Shown here piece by piece: positions 46,301 to 59,278 of a stretch of DNA of 64,000 nucleotides. The position numbers and the translations under genes were made by a program. The notes below the pieces were generated by a model. It was not told where the DNA came from. It ran no database searches and was given only the letters and a program-made list of their open reading frames with translations. The stretch comes from Whitmania pigra (Eukaryota; Annelida; Clitellata; Hirudinida; Haemopidae), in NCBI GenBank assembly GCA_021613335.1, contig JAJTWR010000159.1, positions 2,470,001-2,534,000 on the forward strand, read 5' to 3'. The stretch's first letter is position 1. Each line of letters begins with the position of its first letter.

Positions 46301-49260
46301 AAGGATAAAATTAAGATGAAGAGTGATGCCACCATCAGAAGAGACTTTCCGTTGAAGGTAAACTTATTTAATGCTTAAACATTCAAATCAGTTGATATGC
46401 TTTCTTATTATTTACATTTCAGAATCTCTCAGGGCACAAGGCAGATGATGGTCAGTTATCTTTTCAATGTCACACTTAAATACCCACTTATGTTTATGCA
46501 TTTCAATGGAATGTTTTTATAGAAAAAGTTTATGTTATTTTTACGTGGAATCTTGTGCTAATTATGTAATATTATTACTGGAAAGCATTGTTTTCATTAC
46601 AAACTAAACATGGTGAGAGCATCAGTTATCACATCTCAATATTAATATGAAATATTCATTTTGGACATGAAACAATCTTATTATAATTTTAAAACAACAG
46701 AACACCTTTCTTCTGAAATCAGACCAGGTGCCCAGAAAATAACAATAATTCCCAAGGCTGATGGCCAGATAGAAATTCACGGCCTCCAAGAAAGTAACTT
46801 CATTGATTAATCCATGCTAGTTATGATTTTGATTATGTTTAACCTTTTTTATCTTCATTTTTAGACCAGCAAATACTTCAGCTTCCAAATGGTGATGTTC
46901 ATATTGCCACCTCATTGGACACCACAAATGATGCTCAGAATCTTGCCTTCATCCTCGGTCCAAAAATTCCTCTGCCTCAGTTGGACTGCCTCGTAGTTGC
47001 TGAGACAAAATCATCGCAAATTGAAGGAGCAGGAGAAGAATCTTTTTCTATCGAAGAAGCACATCCTTCCATCATTCCTCGTTCATCGTCTACTGTTTCC
47101 ACTCAGTTCCTCCTTCAGGGTTGATGCACATTTCTTTTAAAATCTGGCAGAGCTTGAATGTTTTGTCTGTAAAAATAAGGAATATTAGATTGTAAACAGT
47201 TTGTTGTAAGTAGATGACAAACAATTTGTTTGCTACAGATCCTAAGAATGATATGCAATTATTAGGAAATATGTTGCAACCTTGTAGTTGTTGGCCAAGC
47301 CATGACGCATGCCTACAACACGGACATTCGAGAGAGGCTTCTTTTGATGCAGAAACTCATCCAACAGAAATCACATTCGATTGCTTCGGGTGAGGGATTA
47401 GCATCCGAGAGTCATCTCAGGACAAATCCTTGTGGAGGAAAGGTCTTGAAGACCATCAGTCCTGCCCTCAATCAAGAAGAGAAAGAGGATCAATTGAGGT
47501 ATCTTGCTTAAATTATAGGATATGCATTTTATTTTCTGTTCTAGAATTTATTTGTGAAGATGTTTTTACTCATGCCTATTATTTCAAATTTACAATAAAT
47601 CTAAGTTTTTCTTTATCAGGATGGCCATATGCAGTCAGGTAATAAGACAACTATTGGATGCCATCGAAAGAAATGAAAGATTGGAATCAAAAAATCTCAA
47701 GAAGCAAGAAATGACGAAAGGTAAACTGAGGCAAATTGCTGCCGCAAAGTTAGAAGTTGAACTGCAGAGAAGAAAGGAGGTACTCAGGAGAGACATTCTG
47801 TACAAAAGAACTCTCATGGTGCAGAAGTTGAAACAGCAAATACAAGTACATAATTATCATTTGGTATTGTTTTTAAATTAGATTAACACATTATTATTAT
47901 TAGAGTTTGGTTTATTGGTTTAATTCTTTTTAAAGATTTTTGTTTTGAGCAATGTAGTTATGTGTCTTATAGTAATATTTCCAGGTGTTTGCTAATGTTC
48001 AATCTTCAATGATGAAGATGATGTTTATAAGATGATAATTTCAGATTGGAATAGAGAATGAAAGAGAGCAACTAAACATGAGCGAATTCGAGTCGGAATC
48101 AAACTTGGATGAAAGGTCATTAAGGAGCCACAAGTCATCGACCTCATTGCCCAGCGATTCAGAAACGAGTTACTTTTCGCCTAAGAAGAAAAAACATAAA
48201 CCCGATACTGAAATTGCATTGGCCCAAGAGTTATACTGTCTTTGCAAAACTCCTTACGACAACTCAAAGTTTGTCAATTTCGTTTAGAACTTTTCCGAAG
48301 AAGTTTTGCATGTTTTGGCTCGCTACATTTCCTATTAACATATAAAATTATGAATGTATTAATGTACATATATATATATATATATTTCATAAAAGTTGTG
48401 AATTTTGCTGGAGTTAAATACCAACAAAGTAGTGTTTCTAGGTTCTACATAGGATGTGACAGGTGCCAAAATTGGTTTCATGGATCTTGTGTTGGCATAA
48501 CAAAACCAGAAGCAGAAAAGCTCAGCACATATCTTTGTCCAAACTGTAGACAGCCAAACAATAGGTCAGCCAAGGATAATTTGGTTCTTACTAATTCTCA
48601 TTGGGTGGAAATCGAAAAAGTCATGAGCAACTTAAAGGTAGCTTTACACATGTAAATACTTTTTCAAATTAGGTGCCAGTTCAGGCATTTTATCTTAAAA
48701 TTTTTAGACCCACAGAAGTGCTTGGCCATTCCTTAGGCCTGTGGATCCAAAAGAGGCCCCTGACTATTACTCAATCATAGCTGAACCAATGGGTGGTTAT
48801 CTTATACTTTATGGAGCAATGCTATATTTTATTACATTGTATATGTATGATGTACACTATTGGATTGTGACCCAAATCTGCAGAAGAGAAATGTTGAGAA
48901 CTTAATCATTACTATTATTTTTTCCTGAGCTGTGGCTAAGTGCCCTTGTCCTGGTACATGTCAAAATAATTTCGCTTAAAAAAGTGTTTCGCATCATTAA
49001 AATTAAAATAGAAAATATCCTAGTTATGGAACGACTAAGATTTAAAAGTTGCTTTTCTAGATCTATCCACTGTCGAAAAGAAGGTGCAGGGAAGACAATA
49101 CAAGCTGCTTCCAGATTTTATCAACGACGTGATGAAGATTTTTGAAAATTGTCGCTATTACAATGCGCGCACAACTAAGTTCTACAAGTGCGCGGACATC
49201 CTCGAAATCTATTTCTCAGATAAGCTTAGGACATTGAGGACGAGATTGAAAATATCCTGA
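40371..49260 (+). CDS. BPTF: BPTF/NURF301 homologue, largest NURF chromatin-remodelling subunit
   Basis: Nuclear scaffold and histone reader of the NURF (ISWI) complex. I read 23 exons totalling 5,304 bp (1,767 residues): 40371-41311, 41852-41966, 42036-42157, 42224-42429, 42504-42553, 42739-43495, 43649-43788, 44183-44404, 44503-44832, 44937-45000, 45082-45482, 45550-45784, 45854-45992, 46294-46357, 46423-46450, 46701-46793, 46865-47119, 47288-47498, 47620-47845, 48045-48268, 48442-48637, 48708-48792, 49061-49260. The DDT domain is near residues 150-300, PHD1 ([16 protein letters not shown]) near 308-350, then a WHIM-type region with [15 protein letters not shown]. The C-terminal PHD near 1595-1643 keeps the aromatic residues of an H3K4me3 cage (Y, Y, Y, W). 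The bromodomain near 1674-1760 keeps WPF and the acetyl-lysine Asn in YYNA. It is much shorter than vertebrate or fly proteins, without AT-hooks, a Gln-rich stretch or a second C-terminal PHD. The exon at 47288 could start at 47300 instead. Confidence 0.94.
46072..46240. mobile_element. MITE in a BPTF intron
   Basis: Inside the intron between 45992 and 46294 lies a segment with opposed ends: TAAATACTCGAGTATACCGC on the left and GTATCTACGGTATTTA on the right, plus internal inverted CGAGTATAACACGAGA and TCTCGCGTTATACTC. TA dinucleotides occur at both edges. This resembles a small TA-inserting MITE. No coding capacity. Confidence 0.6.
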
Positions 49261-49368
49261 TTTGAATCATATATTAGCTGTTTGTCGATGAAGTTTTGAT
49301 ATGAATTGCAATGCTGTTTATGGGACATTTCCAATGACAGTTTCACCCTAAAACTACTTGTGTTCAAA

Positions 49369-49374
49369 AATAAA
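49369..49374 (+). terminator. Poly(A) signal of the BPTF gene
   Basis: AATAAA 108 bp past the stop codon. A second AATAAA lies at 49477-49482; use of that one would carry the transcript into the 3' untranslated part of the convergent RIC1 gene. Confidence 0.65.
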
Positions 49375-49399
49375 CAATGTCCTTCAAGTGTTAATAGAT

Positions 49400-49405
49400 T
49401 TTATT
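49400..49405 (-). terminator. Poly(A) signal of the RIC1 gene
   Basis: TTTATT on the plus strand is AATAAA on the minus strand, 200 bp past the RIC1 stop. Its cleavage site would fall about at 49380-49390, at the same place as the BPTF proximal cleavage site. Confidence 0.6.
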
Positions 49406-49604
49406 TGAGTCAGATTATGGCATTGTCAGGTGGCACCCTGAGCACAAATCAGTGCTCTAAATCCAAAGCAACATTAAATAAACATGATTAAGACAAAAAG
49501 AACAAAAAAATCACTCGCTGTGACTGGCACAGGGGTCATGCAACTCTGTTACTGACAGAATTATCATTTTACAGGATCTAATGCCAAATGCAGTTTCTGG
49601 TGAT

Positions 49605-52600
49605 TCAAGACAAGGTGCACATTCTGTCGGAATTGTCTGCGGAACTTTCCTCGATCGGCTTGTCTCCGCAGTTTTTAAGGTCCTTTGTTTTTGAGGATTG
49701 TTGTGGAAAAGTGTGTTCAGCCTCATTTTTGTTGGAACCAGTTTGGGGGGTATCCAGTGAATTACATCTTGCAACTGCTGCTGTCTTCTTTGTAGAGGGT
49801 GATAAGGCCAAGCTGGACGTTTTCTTATCCAGACTTTCTAGCAGTAAGATATCTTCTTTTATGCCTTCCAGTAAGGTTTTGTAACCATAGCTGAAATGGA
49901 ATGTGTCATGAGTAGGAGTCATGAGAAATAAGAAATATTCGGTCAGATCAACCACCAAACCATTCAGTTTCACTCCATTTCTTAAATTCTTGGATACCAT
50001 TTGCAAGTCTTTGGATGGATTCTCCTGGCGTTCCTGGCAAATAGGCTGAGGAAACAACTCTGGAGAAAAGAGAGGCATCTTGCAGAACAATACTCACTAT
50101 GGATAACCACTCCAAGCATCCAGCCTCCATTAACAATTGGAAGAGAAATCTGATGATATGAAATAGTTGTAAGTCGATGAAATGATTAACCTTTAATTAC
50201 ACAAGGCACAGAATGAGGGAAATTATTTCAGCATTTGTTCTTTCACATAATTATTGAAGTTGGTAATAAACGTTTGGAGGTGTCAATCTTTTCTTTCGCA
50301 ATGTGATGCTCACCTGAGCTGCATGCTGGCCTGTGGAGGACCTGCTTTCATGGCAGCAAGGTCCAAACAAAGTTGTTCGAGCTCATTCGATGTGGTCAAT
50401 GCTTTTGTGCTGTCATTCCAAGAATCGGTGCTGTCTTGCTCACACATTCCTGAAGATCCTGCCTCTGATTGGTCCACACTTTCTGCTATTAGTAGTTATG
50501 AACTAACTTCTAATGATAATGATAATAGTAACTAAATGAAAATAAACATTTTTGATAATGACGTGCTGACCTCTGTTTGTACAACTGGCAAGAGAGGATT
50601 GTTCGCTGGTCAACTGAGGACTTCCAGACTGAGATGATTTTTGTTCATTATCTACCAGCAAGCAATTGGCTACAGGATAAAAATTATACTGATAGTATCT
50701 TGCACATGCATTTATTTTATTACCATCGTCAAATTCTATCATTAAATTATTTATAGCACCTATTAAATATGTAATTTCAATATATTCAAGAGCTCCATTA
50801 AAAAAATGATAAGAATTTACTTGATGAAAGCCTCGTCAAGTTACAAATTGGAAGGATTGGGTACGGCCACTTAAAGTCAGCATGTACAGCTTTTAGGGCA
50901 CTTACAAAGTCTTCAACTTGAGCGGATGTCAGTCTGAAATGGATTCAAGAAATTGAGTATGCTGTGTCGAGAAAATTTACTTGAATCACCTTTCTTTCTT
51001 CAGCCAACCAACCAGTTGGTAATCTTCCAGATTTGCAGCAAATTTGGCAAGATCACAAAGTTTGTAAGATTTTAGGAGTTTCTTGGCATGCCTGTCAAGG
51101 ACTGCCTCTATGTTCATTTTTTCACTGAACTCTAGGTCTTTTGTAATGCCAGACACATGGCAACTAGGATGATCAATTTAATTTAATCAAGTTAATTCTC
51201 AAATGAGAACAAATGATAAATAACAAACAATACATTCGATTAAAATAATTGTGCAAAATACAATTTAAAATGAATTTCAATAAAAAAACTCAAAACCTTT
51301 TGTTGGACAACTCAGATTTAGGTTTAGGTTTGCTGATTTGTTTATTGGATGGCTGATCTCTGGATTGCTCTTCCTTTGAGAGGCTCCTCACCCTGACTAC
51401 ACCAGCATGAAGGAAGGGGTCGACCATGGATTCAGAATTAGTGTTTGAGGGGGGAGTGTAGAACCCCGGGTAAATGGTCTGGCTGTTTTGTCGAATTCTC
51501 TTCGGAACCGAAGTCTCTTGATTTTCTTCCTCGAGATCTGTGTGCATTTGCATATCTTTATGCAGATGATATAAAAGAAAATAATGCATACATTTGCTGA
51601 ATTTTAGATTATTTTAAGCTAAAGAAGTTTTTGAGATTGCTTTAACATGACTCACCTATCACTGAAAAATATCGAACCAAGTCTCGAGCAAGGTCCCAGG
51701 AAGACTCCTCAAGAGCTGCATCCAGCAGGGCAATGGCATGCTATTTTTAAAAAAAAGAAATTTTTAAATAAACACAAGTACATTAAACTATTATTTATAC
51801 ATCCTCAGCACAAAAAACAAACTTAGGCATAAGGCTTATTAAGTGCCAAGTCATCATTAAAAGTGCAGGGAGTGTTTTAAAATATAAAAGATATCACAAT
51901 AAATTTTGAGCATTGAAACATCTCCAGACAACATGTGTTTCAATATGTTTATATCATTCCATTGCTGCTCTCACCTGGATTTATAAATTAATAATATTGA
52001 CACATTGTTTCACCTGATGCGCTTGTCTGGGTTTTTCAAGATTTTGAAGAATTATGAGATACGAAGCAGCAGTGTCCAATTTTCTTAGTGTCAGACATTC
52101 CTAGGTTAAAATGGAAAAGGTTTTAGAATGTTAAAATATTAATCACTTAAATAGAACTCACATTGAATATATTTACCAACATTATTTTTACTAATAATAA
52201 CTTCAAAATAAAACATGAACAGTGAACTGAATACCCACTTTGAACAAATCCACTGGGCTGCCTACAACACTGAAGAAATAGCCCCAAACAGCAACATCTG
52301 ATTTTCTGGCACAGTGAGCAATAGTCTGCAAGTACTCAGGGAATTCTTCAACAAAAGCAACCACACGTGGAAGGAGAGCATCTTGAACAAAGCATCAGAC
52401 TTTTATCAGACTGAATGTTAGGCAGACCAAAGAGAACTACTTACAGAGACATGGCTTAATAATGCTACAATCAATACCAAATAATGGCTAAAAATAACCA
52501 CAGACCAGGAATTGGTTCTTTGGAGGTGGCCTCTTCTTCAAGAACTTCATGGATAAGCAATTCCAATACATGAGGAAAATATACAAGATTTGTACAACTG

Positions 52601-55600
52601 TGTGCTATTTCCAGGGCATGAACTCCCAAGCTGAGAAATTTAAGAAAACTAAATAAGCATTTGATTCTTGAATACTTCTGTAAATACTTGGAAGAACAAA
52701 AGGATTAAGCTACATACTTTCTTCTGAGTAGCTGCCTCAAAATGTGATGAAGATAAACCTGACTCTACAATGCAAAAACTCTTTATATTTGTATGTAAAC
52801 ATAATCTCTACAATGCAAAAACTCTTTATATTTGTATGTTAACATAATAAATTCTATAAAATTCTTGATAATTAAGTTTTTAAAAAAAGCACCAGACAAT
52901 CAAGTTTTTAATCTTACAGTTCTCTCCAACTGTAGGAATGGAAACCTTGATTGGCTGTTTACATTTGAATAAGTCACAGCTTCACTGATGGCACCCAGAA
53001 TTATTCCAGCCTCGAAGAGCATGGCTTTAAAACAGTATTTTAATTAAAAATATTATAATAATAGTAATAATAATGATAATAATAGTAATGAATAATAATA
53101 GTTACAGTATTAATAAGCAATGGATTTTAATCACCTAGAGGATAAATGTCAGCAGCAAATGGTAGCATAATCCTTTTTGATAAGAAGCCTTTGTTTTTTC
53201 CATGGTCCTCCCTCAAATGCAGTGGAAGCCATACCTTGATTCCTTAAAATTTCAAATGAAGCAGAATATGAAAATCTAACTGACCTAGAAAATGCTTTGC
53301 TTACCATGCACAGTGTCAACGTGGAATCTAACATTATTGTGGGGAGCACCATTCTAATAATCTTAAACTTAAGTTACTAACAATAATCACTAAATAACAT
53401 TAATCTAGAGCACATAAGAAAACCATGTTGAGTGTACCTGAGGACCCACATCCCAACCAGAGGGCATTGGTTAGGTGAGGTTTTTGTTGATCTGATTTCC
53501 ATGACAACCAAACATTTTCTACAGAAGAGGCCACAATTACAGGGGCCATGAATGGCAGCTGAAAACCATAAAACAATTTGGGGTCATCAAAAATTAAAAG
53601 TTAGATTTTATACTATCAAATATTTTAATGTCAGTATAAAATATATTATTGTTAGTATAAATAATGTGAAATATTGTCAGTGAATAAACAAAAAGACAAA
53701 CCCAGTTCTTGTGAGGAGAAACTTCACTTGACTGCTCTCTCTGGAAAAGGAGTAAACGGCCGGCAACATTTATTAATATGCTTTCGGCATCTTTGGTGTC
53801 TCGTATTTTTTTTGTAGATCCTTGATCGTAAGAACAATTCGAGATAAACATGTAATGCAAAGATTTTAATTTTAATTGGAGTTAAAAGTTAAAAACACAA
53901 TCACAAAGTTCTCAAGGGAAACCAACCTGAATCTGTTTGGAGAGAAGTGAGAGTTATGGAAACAACGTTAGAGGGATGCAAGATGAAGTTGCTGATGTTG
54001 ATTTCCTGTAGTTTTGTCATGTTCACTTCTGTGGCTGTTCATAAAGATATGAAAAAATTGAAAAACAGCTCAGGTAGAAAGTCAAAATAGAAACCAACAG
54101 TTGGCAGATGTCTTTGTGGTGACATTGTAGATGCAAATGACACAGTCTGAGAGCAAGACAATCACCAAATCAGAAAAAACATTGAGCAGGACAATGGGAC
54201 AACTTGTTGGCACAATGCAAGCAAATGTGTTGTCCAGCTTACAATCTCGAGAATAGAATCTGATCTATAAAAAGAACAGTCTAAATTTACGAATAATTAT
54301 TTCTTTCACCAAATATCACTATTAAATAATAAAATATGGGTTAAAATTCTAAAAAAAACCAGATGAGTCAAAATCAAAATTTGTCTTTAGGCAATGCAAG
54401 TCAGAAAAAACCTCATCTCTTGTGTCAACCAAGTTGAAGCAAGCGACACATATGAAATCTCTGAACCAAGTCAATCCACCAGTGACAATCATGTCTCTCT
54501 CCTTGAAAGACCAATAATTATTTCAATTAAATAATTGAGCTAAAAATTTCTTGAAATTGGTAATGAAATTGAAATGTAAATGTTTCAATTGCTGCTAAAC
54601 ACCTGCGTTTCATTTCCAAACATCCTCCATTTTCTAGAGGACAGATTGTAGTGAACAAAACCCCTCCTTCCTGCCACAGCAATCCAGTGACCAGATGTAC
54701 TGATTGCAGTGTACTGATGGAAAAAAGAAAATATGCAATCCTTGGGAAAGCCTTTTTTAATTTAATTAAGAAAATGAAACTCACCCTGATTGGCCAGTTG
54801 TTGATGAGGTACGAGGGCGGCAGATTCATGATGTGCCACTGTCGGTTGCCGACGATGGCAGACGGCGATTGATGGATGGAAATGGAAGATTCCCCGAGTC
54901 CATCCTCTGGATTGAGGTACAGTCTATCTTCTCCTTGCAGCATCAGATGGACCTGATTGCCCTGTTAAAATTAAAAAGGGCAACCAGATTTCATGTTAAC
55001 ATAGCTAACAGATAAATAAAAACTAAATAAAGTTCACATAACTTATTTAATAAAATCATCCAAATTAGGTATGAAATAAGAACTGAAGATAAACCATACA
55101 ACTAAGGGGATCATCAAGTGATAACTAATAACATAACTCACCAAGCATGGATTGGCACTGAGAGAGCTCTTGACCAAGTTTAGCACAAGTAGCGAGGATG
55201 ATGATGATGATGACAGCCGATGTGAACCTTCCTCCTGTTTCTCATCATTGCAATTTGCAATTTGTTCGCTTTTGTTTCCATTTTCAACCATCCAAAGATG
55301 ATATCCTTCACACCCCCATTCCTTAATACAAAACGACCATTTTACATACCTTTAATATAGTCTCAGTTTAATTATTATAATCTGGTAGAGATAATTTAAT
55401 TAAAAATATTTTTAACATTTGGAAATAATATTGTATCAATAATAAAAATAGGACTAATAATAAAATAATAATATATCGATAATAAAATAATACCGATAAA
55501 AATAGCACTCACAAAAGACACGAATTTTCTGAGAAGGTTTTGGCTGCCATCATTTGGCCTGCAAAAAAATAAAGAGATAATATCACATTGGTGGCCTTGA

Positions 55601-58053
55601 GTCCATTGATGCACTGACATGTCAATCTAAAGATTGTCTAACATTCGATCATTCATTCATTCACTTCTAATGCACTAATAATAACAACAAAAACGATAAT
55701 CAAGCAATCCAACCCAAACTGATTGCCAATAGACTGCAGGAGGAGAGATCCAAAGACACTCCAAATTGCAAAGCCACCCCTCTTCCAGGCCATTGCAAGA
55801 GCCGAACCATCGCTTGTGTACTTCATCACCTGCACTGCTCCACATACCTGCCCAGCATCTGCATTAGATGATGGTATGTATAAAAAATAGATTTGTTTAA
55901 TGTATAAAAATATCTAATTAAAAACCTGGAAAATCCTTGCATGAGATGATCAACCTGTGTGAGACAACAAGGGATCCTGTAGCACCATCCAAATAATACA
56001 CCAGTCCCTGACCACTTTGGCAAACACAAATGAAATGCATTTAAAACAACTTTGACATTTATTTAATGATAATTCTAAAATGCCACAACTTCAAAAATTT
56101 AATTGGCATAAAAATATTTCTATGTAACTTAGCATCTGAGAGATCATTCAATTTTTACCTCGAATCTCCAAAAGCAATGAGTGCAAATTTGTGATTGATG
56201 CAAACACAAGTCGCAGAACTTGTTTCCAATGCCCAGACTCCAACAACCTGCTACAAGACCAAACAGTGGCACGAAAATTAATTTATGGCCATTCCCTTTG
56301 AATTGAAAACTGAACAAATTTGTGTGAAAAGGCTCACGTGCGGTTCAAATTTCATACTGTTAGCAGCGAGAAAGGCTCCCCTTCCATCTGACAACACCAC
56401 AGCAAATCCGCCCATCTGCGGGCTGTAATCGAGGTGTGACACAAAAACATGTGCATTATTCAGCTGAGTAGCTAAAAAGATCATTTCAAATGAAATATCA
56501 CTTGATTTGAAATACCATCATCATCATAGTCATCATTATCATTATTATTATAATCAAGGAAAACTGAAATGACTTCTCACATCTGGAATGTTGGAGATCT
56601 GCAGAGAATGGCAGAGAAGCCAATTCAATGGTTGAATTCGATTTGACCACTGCTTCAGACCAACAAACTCTTTGCAACAATCCTCGTCCACTCGATATCA
56701 TCAGCTCATCTCTCAAAGTTGACATACTAATGAGAAAACCAAAAAATTTCATGCTTAAAGTAGAGAAAATGCATTTTGAAGTATTAAAAATACATAAATA
56801 TTTATATAATTTCAAATCACTGAATTTGTTGACATTGGAATGAGTGACAAAGCCACAGCAATATTAATTAAAAATGGACCTGGTAACCCCTCCAATGATC
56901 TGCACATGGTGGGACCGTAAAATTGTTAGTGAGGGAATGGACTGAAAGTCTGCAAGGCTGTCATCATGAATTACTTCAGAATTAATTCTGTAAAGAAAAA
57001 GTTGAATAAGACAAATAAAAAATATATAAATTAATAATCTCACCTTTGCTCATAACATGTGTGTGAATTCTTGATCTTCTCAACTTTGAAAAATATAATG
57101 TGGCCATTTGTAGTCTATAAACATCAAAAATAATCAATGAAACAGATAGTTTTAAAAAAAAAGTTTAGCTAAATAAATTTCATTTTATACTATTTGAAAC
57201 TGGTAACCCAAAATGATGATTTTAATAAAAACAAACAAGTGACTCAAATCATCATAGTTTGCTACTTACAGCTACAGCTATGTATGTAGAATCAGGTTTC
57301 CAGAGGCATAAGAGATTTTCGCCAAACTGATGCAGGCATGAAAGAGATCTCCTGAGACTCGTTATTTCAACATGAGGCTGAAATTATAGCATAGGATAAA
57401 CTTGGCTATTGGATAAACAATTATAAATAAAGTTGTGATTTTATTTACAAAATAAATAGAGATTTTTATCTGCTATTTATATATATCATTACATAACCGC
57501 TCATGTTATTGAACCACCCAATTACATTAGTTTTTGTCACTCATGGCAATGTTTCGCTTCATATTGTTTGAGTGAGATCTTCATTTCTGAATAGGTAAAC
57601 TTTCTAGCGAGTTTAGGATAAATAAATAATATAAAGAAACGAAAATAACTTCAAGAAAGGCTTTAAACTAGAATTTCACATAGAAATCACAAGTAAATTT
57701 TTAAAATGTCCTCCAAAATAGAAATTTCATTGGCACATAAATGTAGACATTCTTTTTAATTAAAACATTGTAAAGACTGCTTGATTCATTTAACCATCTG
57801 ATTTACTGTTTTAAAATAACGAGTCGATTACAGTAATCTTCATTTCAAAATAAAAAAACAAAGATAATTAAATTGTATAAAAAAGACTGAAAGTAAAACA
57901 AATAATAATCACCTTGCAGAACCAAATTCCCAAAGTTCTTTCACTAAGAATTGCATTGAATAATTTATCATAACTTGATGCTACATGTATTAAGAGACTA
58001 TGATCATTGTAATGGATTTTTAAGTGTTTTGGCCATCCAATAGGGAAATACAT
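49605..58053 (-). CDS. RIC1: RIC1 homologue, RAB6 guanine-nucleotide exchange factor subunit
   Basis: Partner of RGP1 in the Golgi RAB6 GEF complex. I read 32 coding exons, 4,140 bp (1,379 residues, human about 1,420). In transcript order: 57913-58053, 57270-57377, 57044-57114, 56880-56987, 56581-56726, 56338-56471, 56159-56250, 55926-56014, 55720-55858, 55513-55558, 55142-55321, 54785-54961, 54603-54713, 54412-54501, 54099-54264, 53927-54034, 53702-53820, 53438-53558, 53135-53242, 52918-53024, 52718-52764, 52506-52630, 52239-52381, 52014-52100, 51656-51740, 51297-51555, 50990-51163, 50821-50933, 50571-50669, 50314-50485, 49961-50149, 49605-49890. Landmarks: start [22 protein letters not shown] in the N-terminal propeller; [46 protein letters not shown] and [17 protein letters not shown] in the C-terminal RIC1 domain; LMEAGCLEW near the end. 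The ATG follows an acceptor (ending at 58062 on the minus strand), so a 5' untranslated exon exists upstream. Confidence 0.94.
52763..52848 (-). repeat. 43-bp tandem duplication spanning a RIC1 splice acceptor
   Basis: Two adjacent 43-bp copies (52763-52805, 52806-52848) differ at one position. On the minus strand each ends in TTTTTGCATTGTAGAG. The downstream copy supplies the acceptor of the RIC1 exon 52718-52764; the upstream copy holds the same acceptor text 43 bp away, so two equivalent sites exist. Confidence 0.85.
53044..53106. repeat. AAT/ATAATA microsatellite in a RIC1 intron
   Basis: An imperfect run of AAT, TAATAATAG and GATAATAAT units. It lies between RIC1 exons 53135-53242 and 52918-53024 and has no apparent function. 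Confidence 0.7.
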
Positions 58054-58069
58054 AGTTATACCTGTTAAA

Positions 58070-58965
58070 ATGAAACTTTCACATTAGTTAATGGGATATA
58101 ATCTTGTATGAATTGTAATTAAATGCATTTTAACAAGCACAACAAAGAATTGATCCAAGTAAAGTACTTCAATAGTACTACCTCTAATCTTAAAATACCT
58201 GTATACTAATAAGAATATCTAATTTTAATTTTTTAAGCGAGGGAAACCAATAAGGGGCAAATGTTTACATTCTTAATAGTATCCAATCATTTCTCAATCT
58301 AAAAGTTTTAATCTATAATTTTTAAAGGCACTATAAATCGATAAATCAAAAACCAAATAAAAAAAACCCGCCCTAAAATAGTGCAATAATACATTTTAGA
58401 ACTCTTTACGGCTACTTACTTCAACACAATCACAGCCACTTAGTAAACATTATTAAGTAATATCTAAAAGTGAGTAAAAATAATTTAGTTGAACGTCATG
58501 CAAAAATATAAAATTTTGTAAAATTATTTACTAATTACCAAAAACACATTATTAAAACATTTTGTTTTAAAATATGCTGGTACATTTAATAAACCAAGGC
58601 CATTTCAAGCCGATGGGAGGTCCTTGAAAGGGAGTTTTTTTGATTGTGATAAAGCATATGTACGAAAAGTCTGTTTTTTGATCCAACAGGCGGCGTCGAC
58701 ATTTGCAGTGTTTCAATGGTTCACAAATTCACGAACAACAAAACTTCCCGTCAATGGAGGATTTTGTGAGCAATCTTTGTGCTTGCAATGTAGGAAAAAA
58801 TATTAATAAAGGTTTCTATCGAGAATCAGAGGTGGTTCTTATTGCGAATTGGTAAAAGTTAGTTCGTTCACAAATGCCTTTTGTTGTTTACAAACATGTA
58901 TGTTGCCGATTGGCCGAGAGACGCGATGTTGTTGGGTGAAATGGGCCGACCACGGACTCGCAAAG
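58070..58965. other. Upstream region of RIC1
   Basis: The RIC1 promoter and 5' untranslated exon should lie here but I could not place them. The plus frame 58624-58806 has no family motif. Confidence 0.4.
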
Positions 58966-59140
58966 CTATTTATTTATTTATTTGATTATAGTCCGTTGCA
59001 TAACTAAGATGATTTGGAATTGACTCGCAAAGCAACATTGTAACCTCATTTAAATAGCGTCAGAAGCGTGTGTATGTTTATGTTTTATTAACGTTCGACC
59101 CACATGATTTATTTATTTATTTGATTATAGTCCTTTCTTC
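58966..59140. repeat. Dispersed ATTT-edged repeat, copies 2 and 3
   Basis: 58966-59020 repeats the block seen at 8458-8512 (TTTGATTATAGTCCGTTGC then ATAACTAAGATGATTTG). At 59107 the ATTT run and GATTATAGTCC occur again and then diverge into unrelated sequence. Two copies within 150 bp suggest a local duplication or two insertions. Confidence 0.6.
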
Positions 59141-59278
59141 GAGCGACCAAACCTACAGGTTCAAGAACTTACATTGCCTAGACGGTCAGAAAGATTACGC
59201 CTCAAAGCTCTGGCAGACTCTTCGGCTGGCGCGGAGGTGCTGTGACGCCATCTTGGAGTAAAAAAGGAACAGGCCTCG

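Noticed and set aside
48366..48387. TA-rich run as a regulatory element
   Set aside because: It is an AT microsatellite in a BPTF intron that splits the PHD coding region; no other signal accompanies it.
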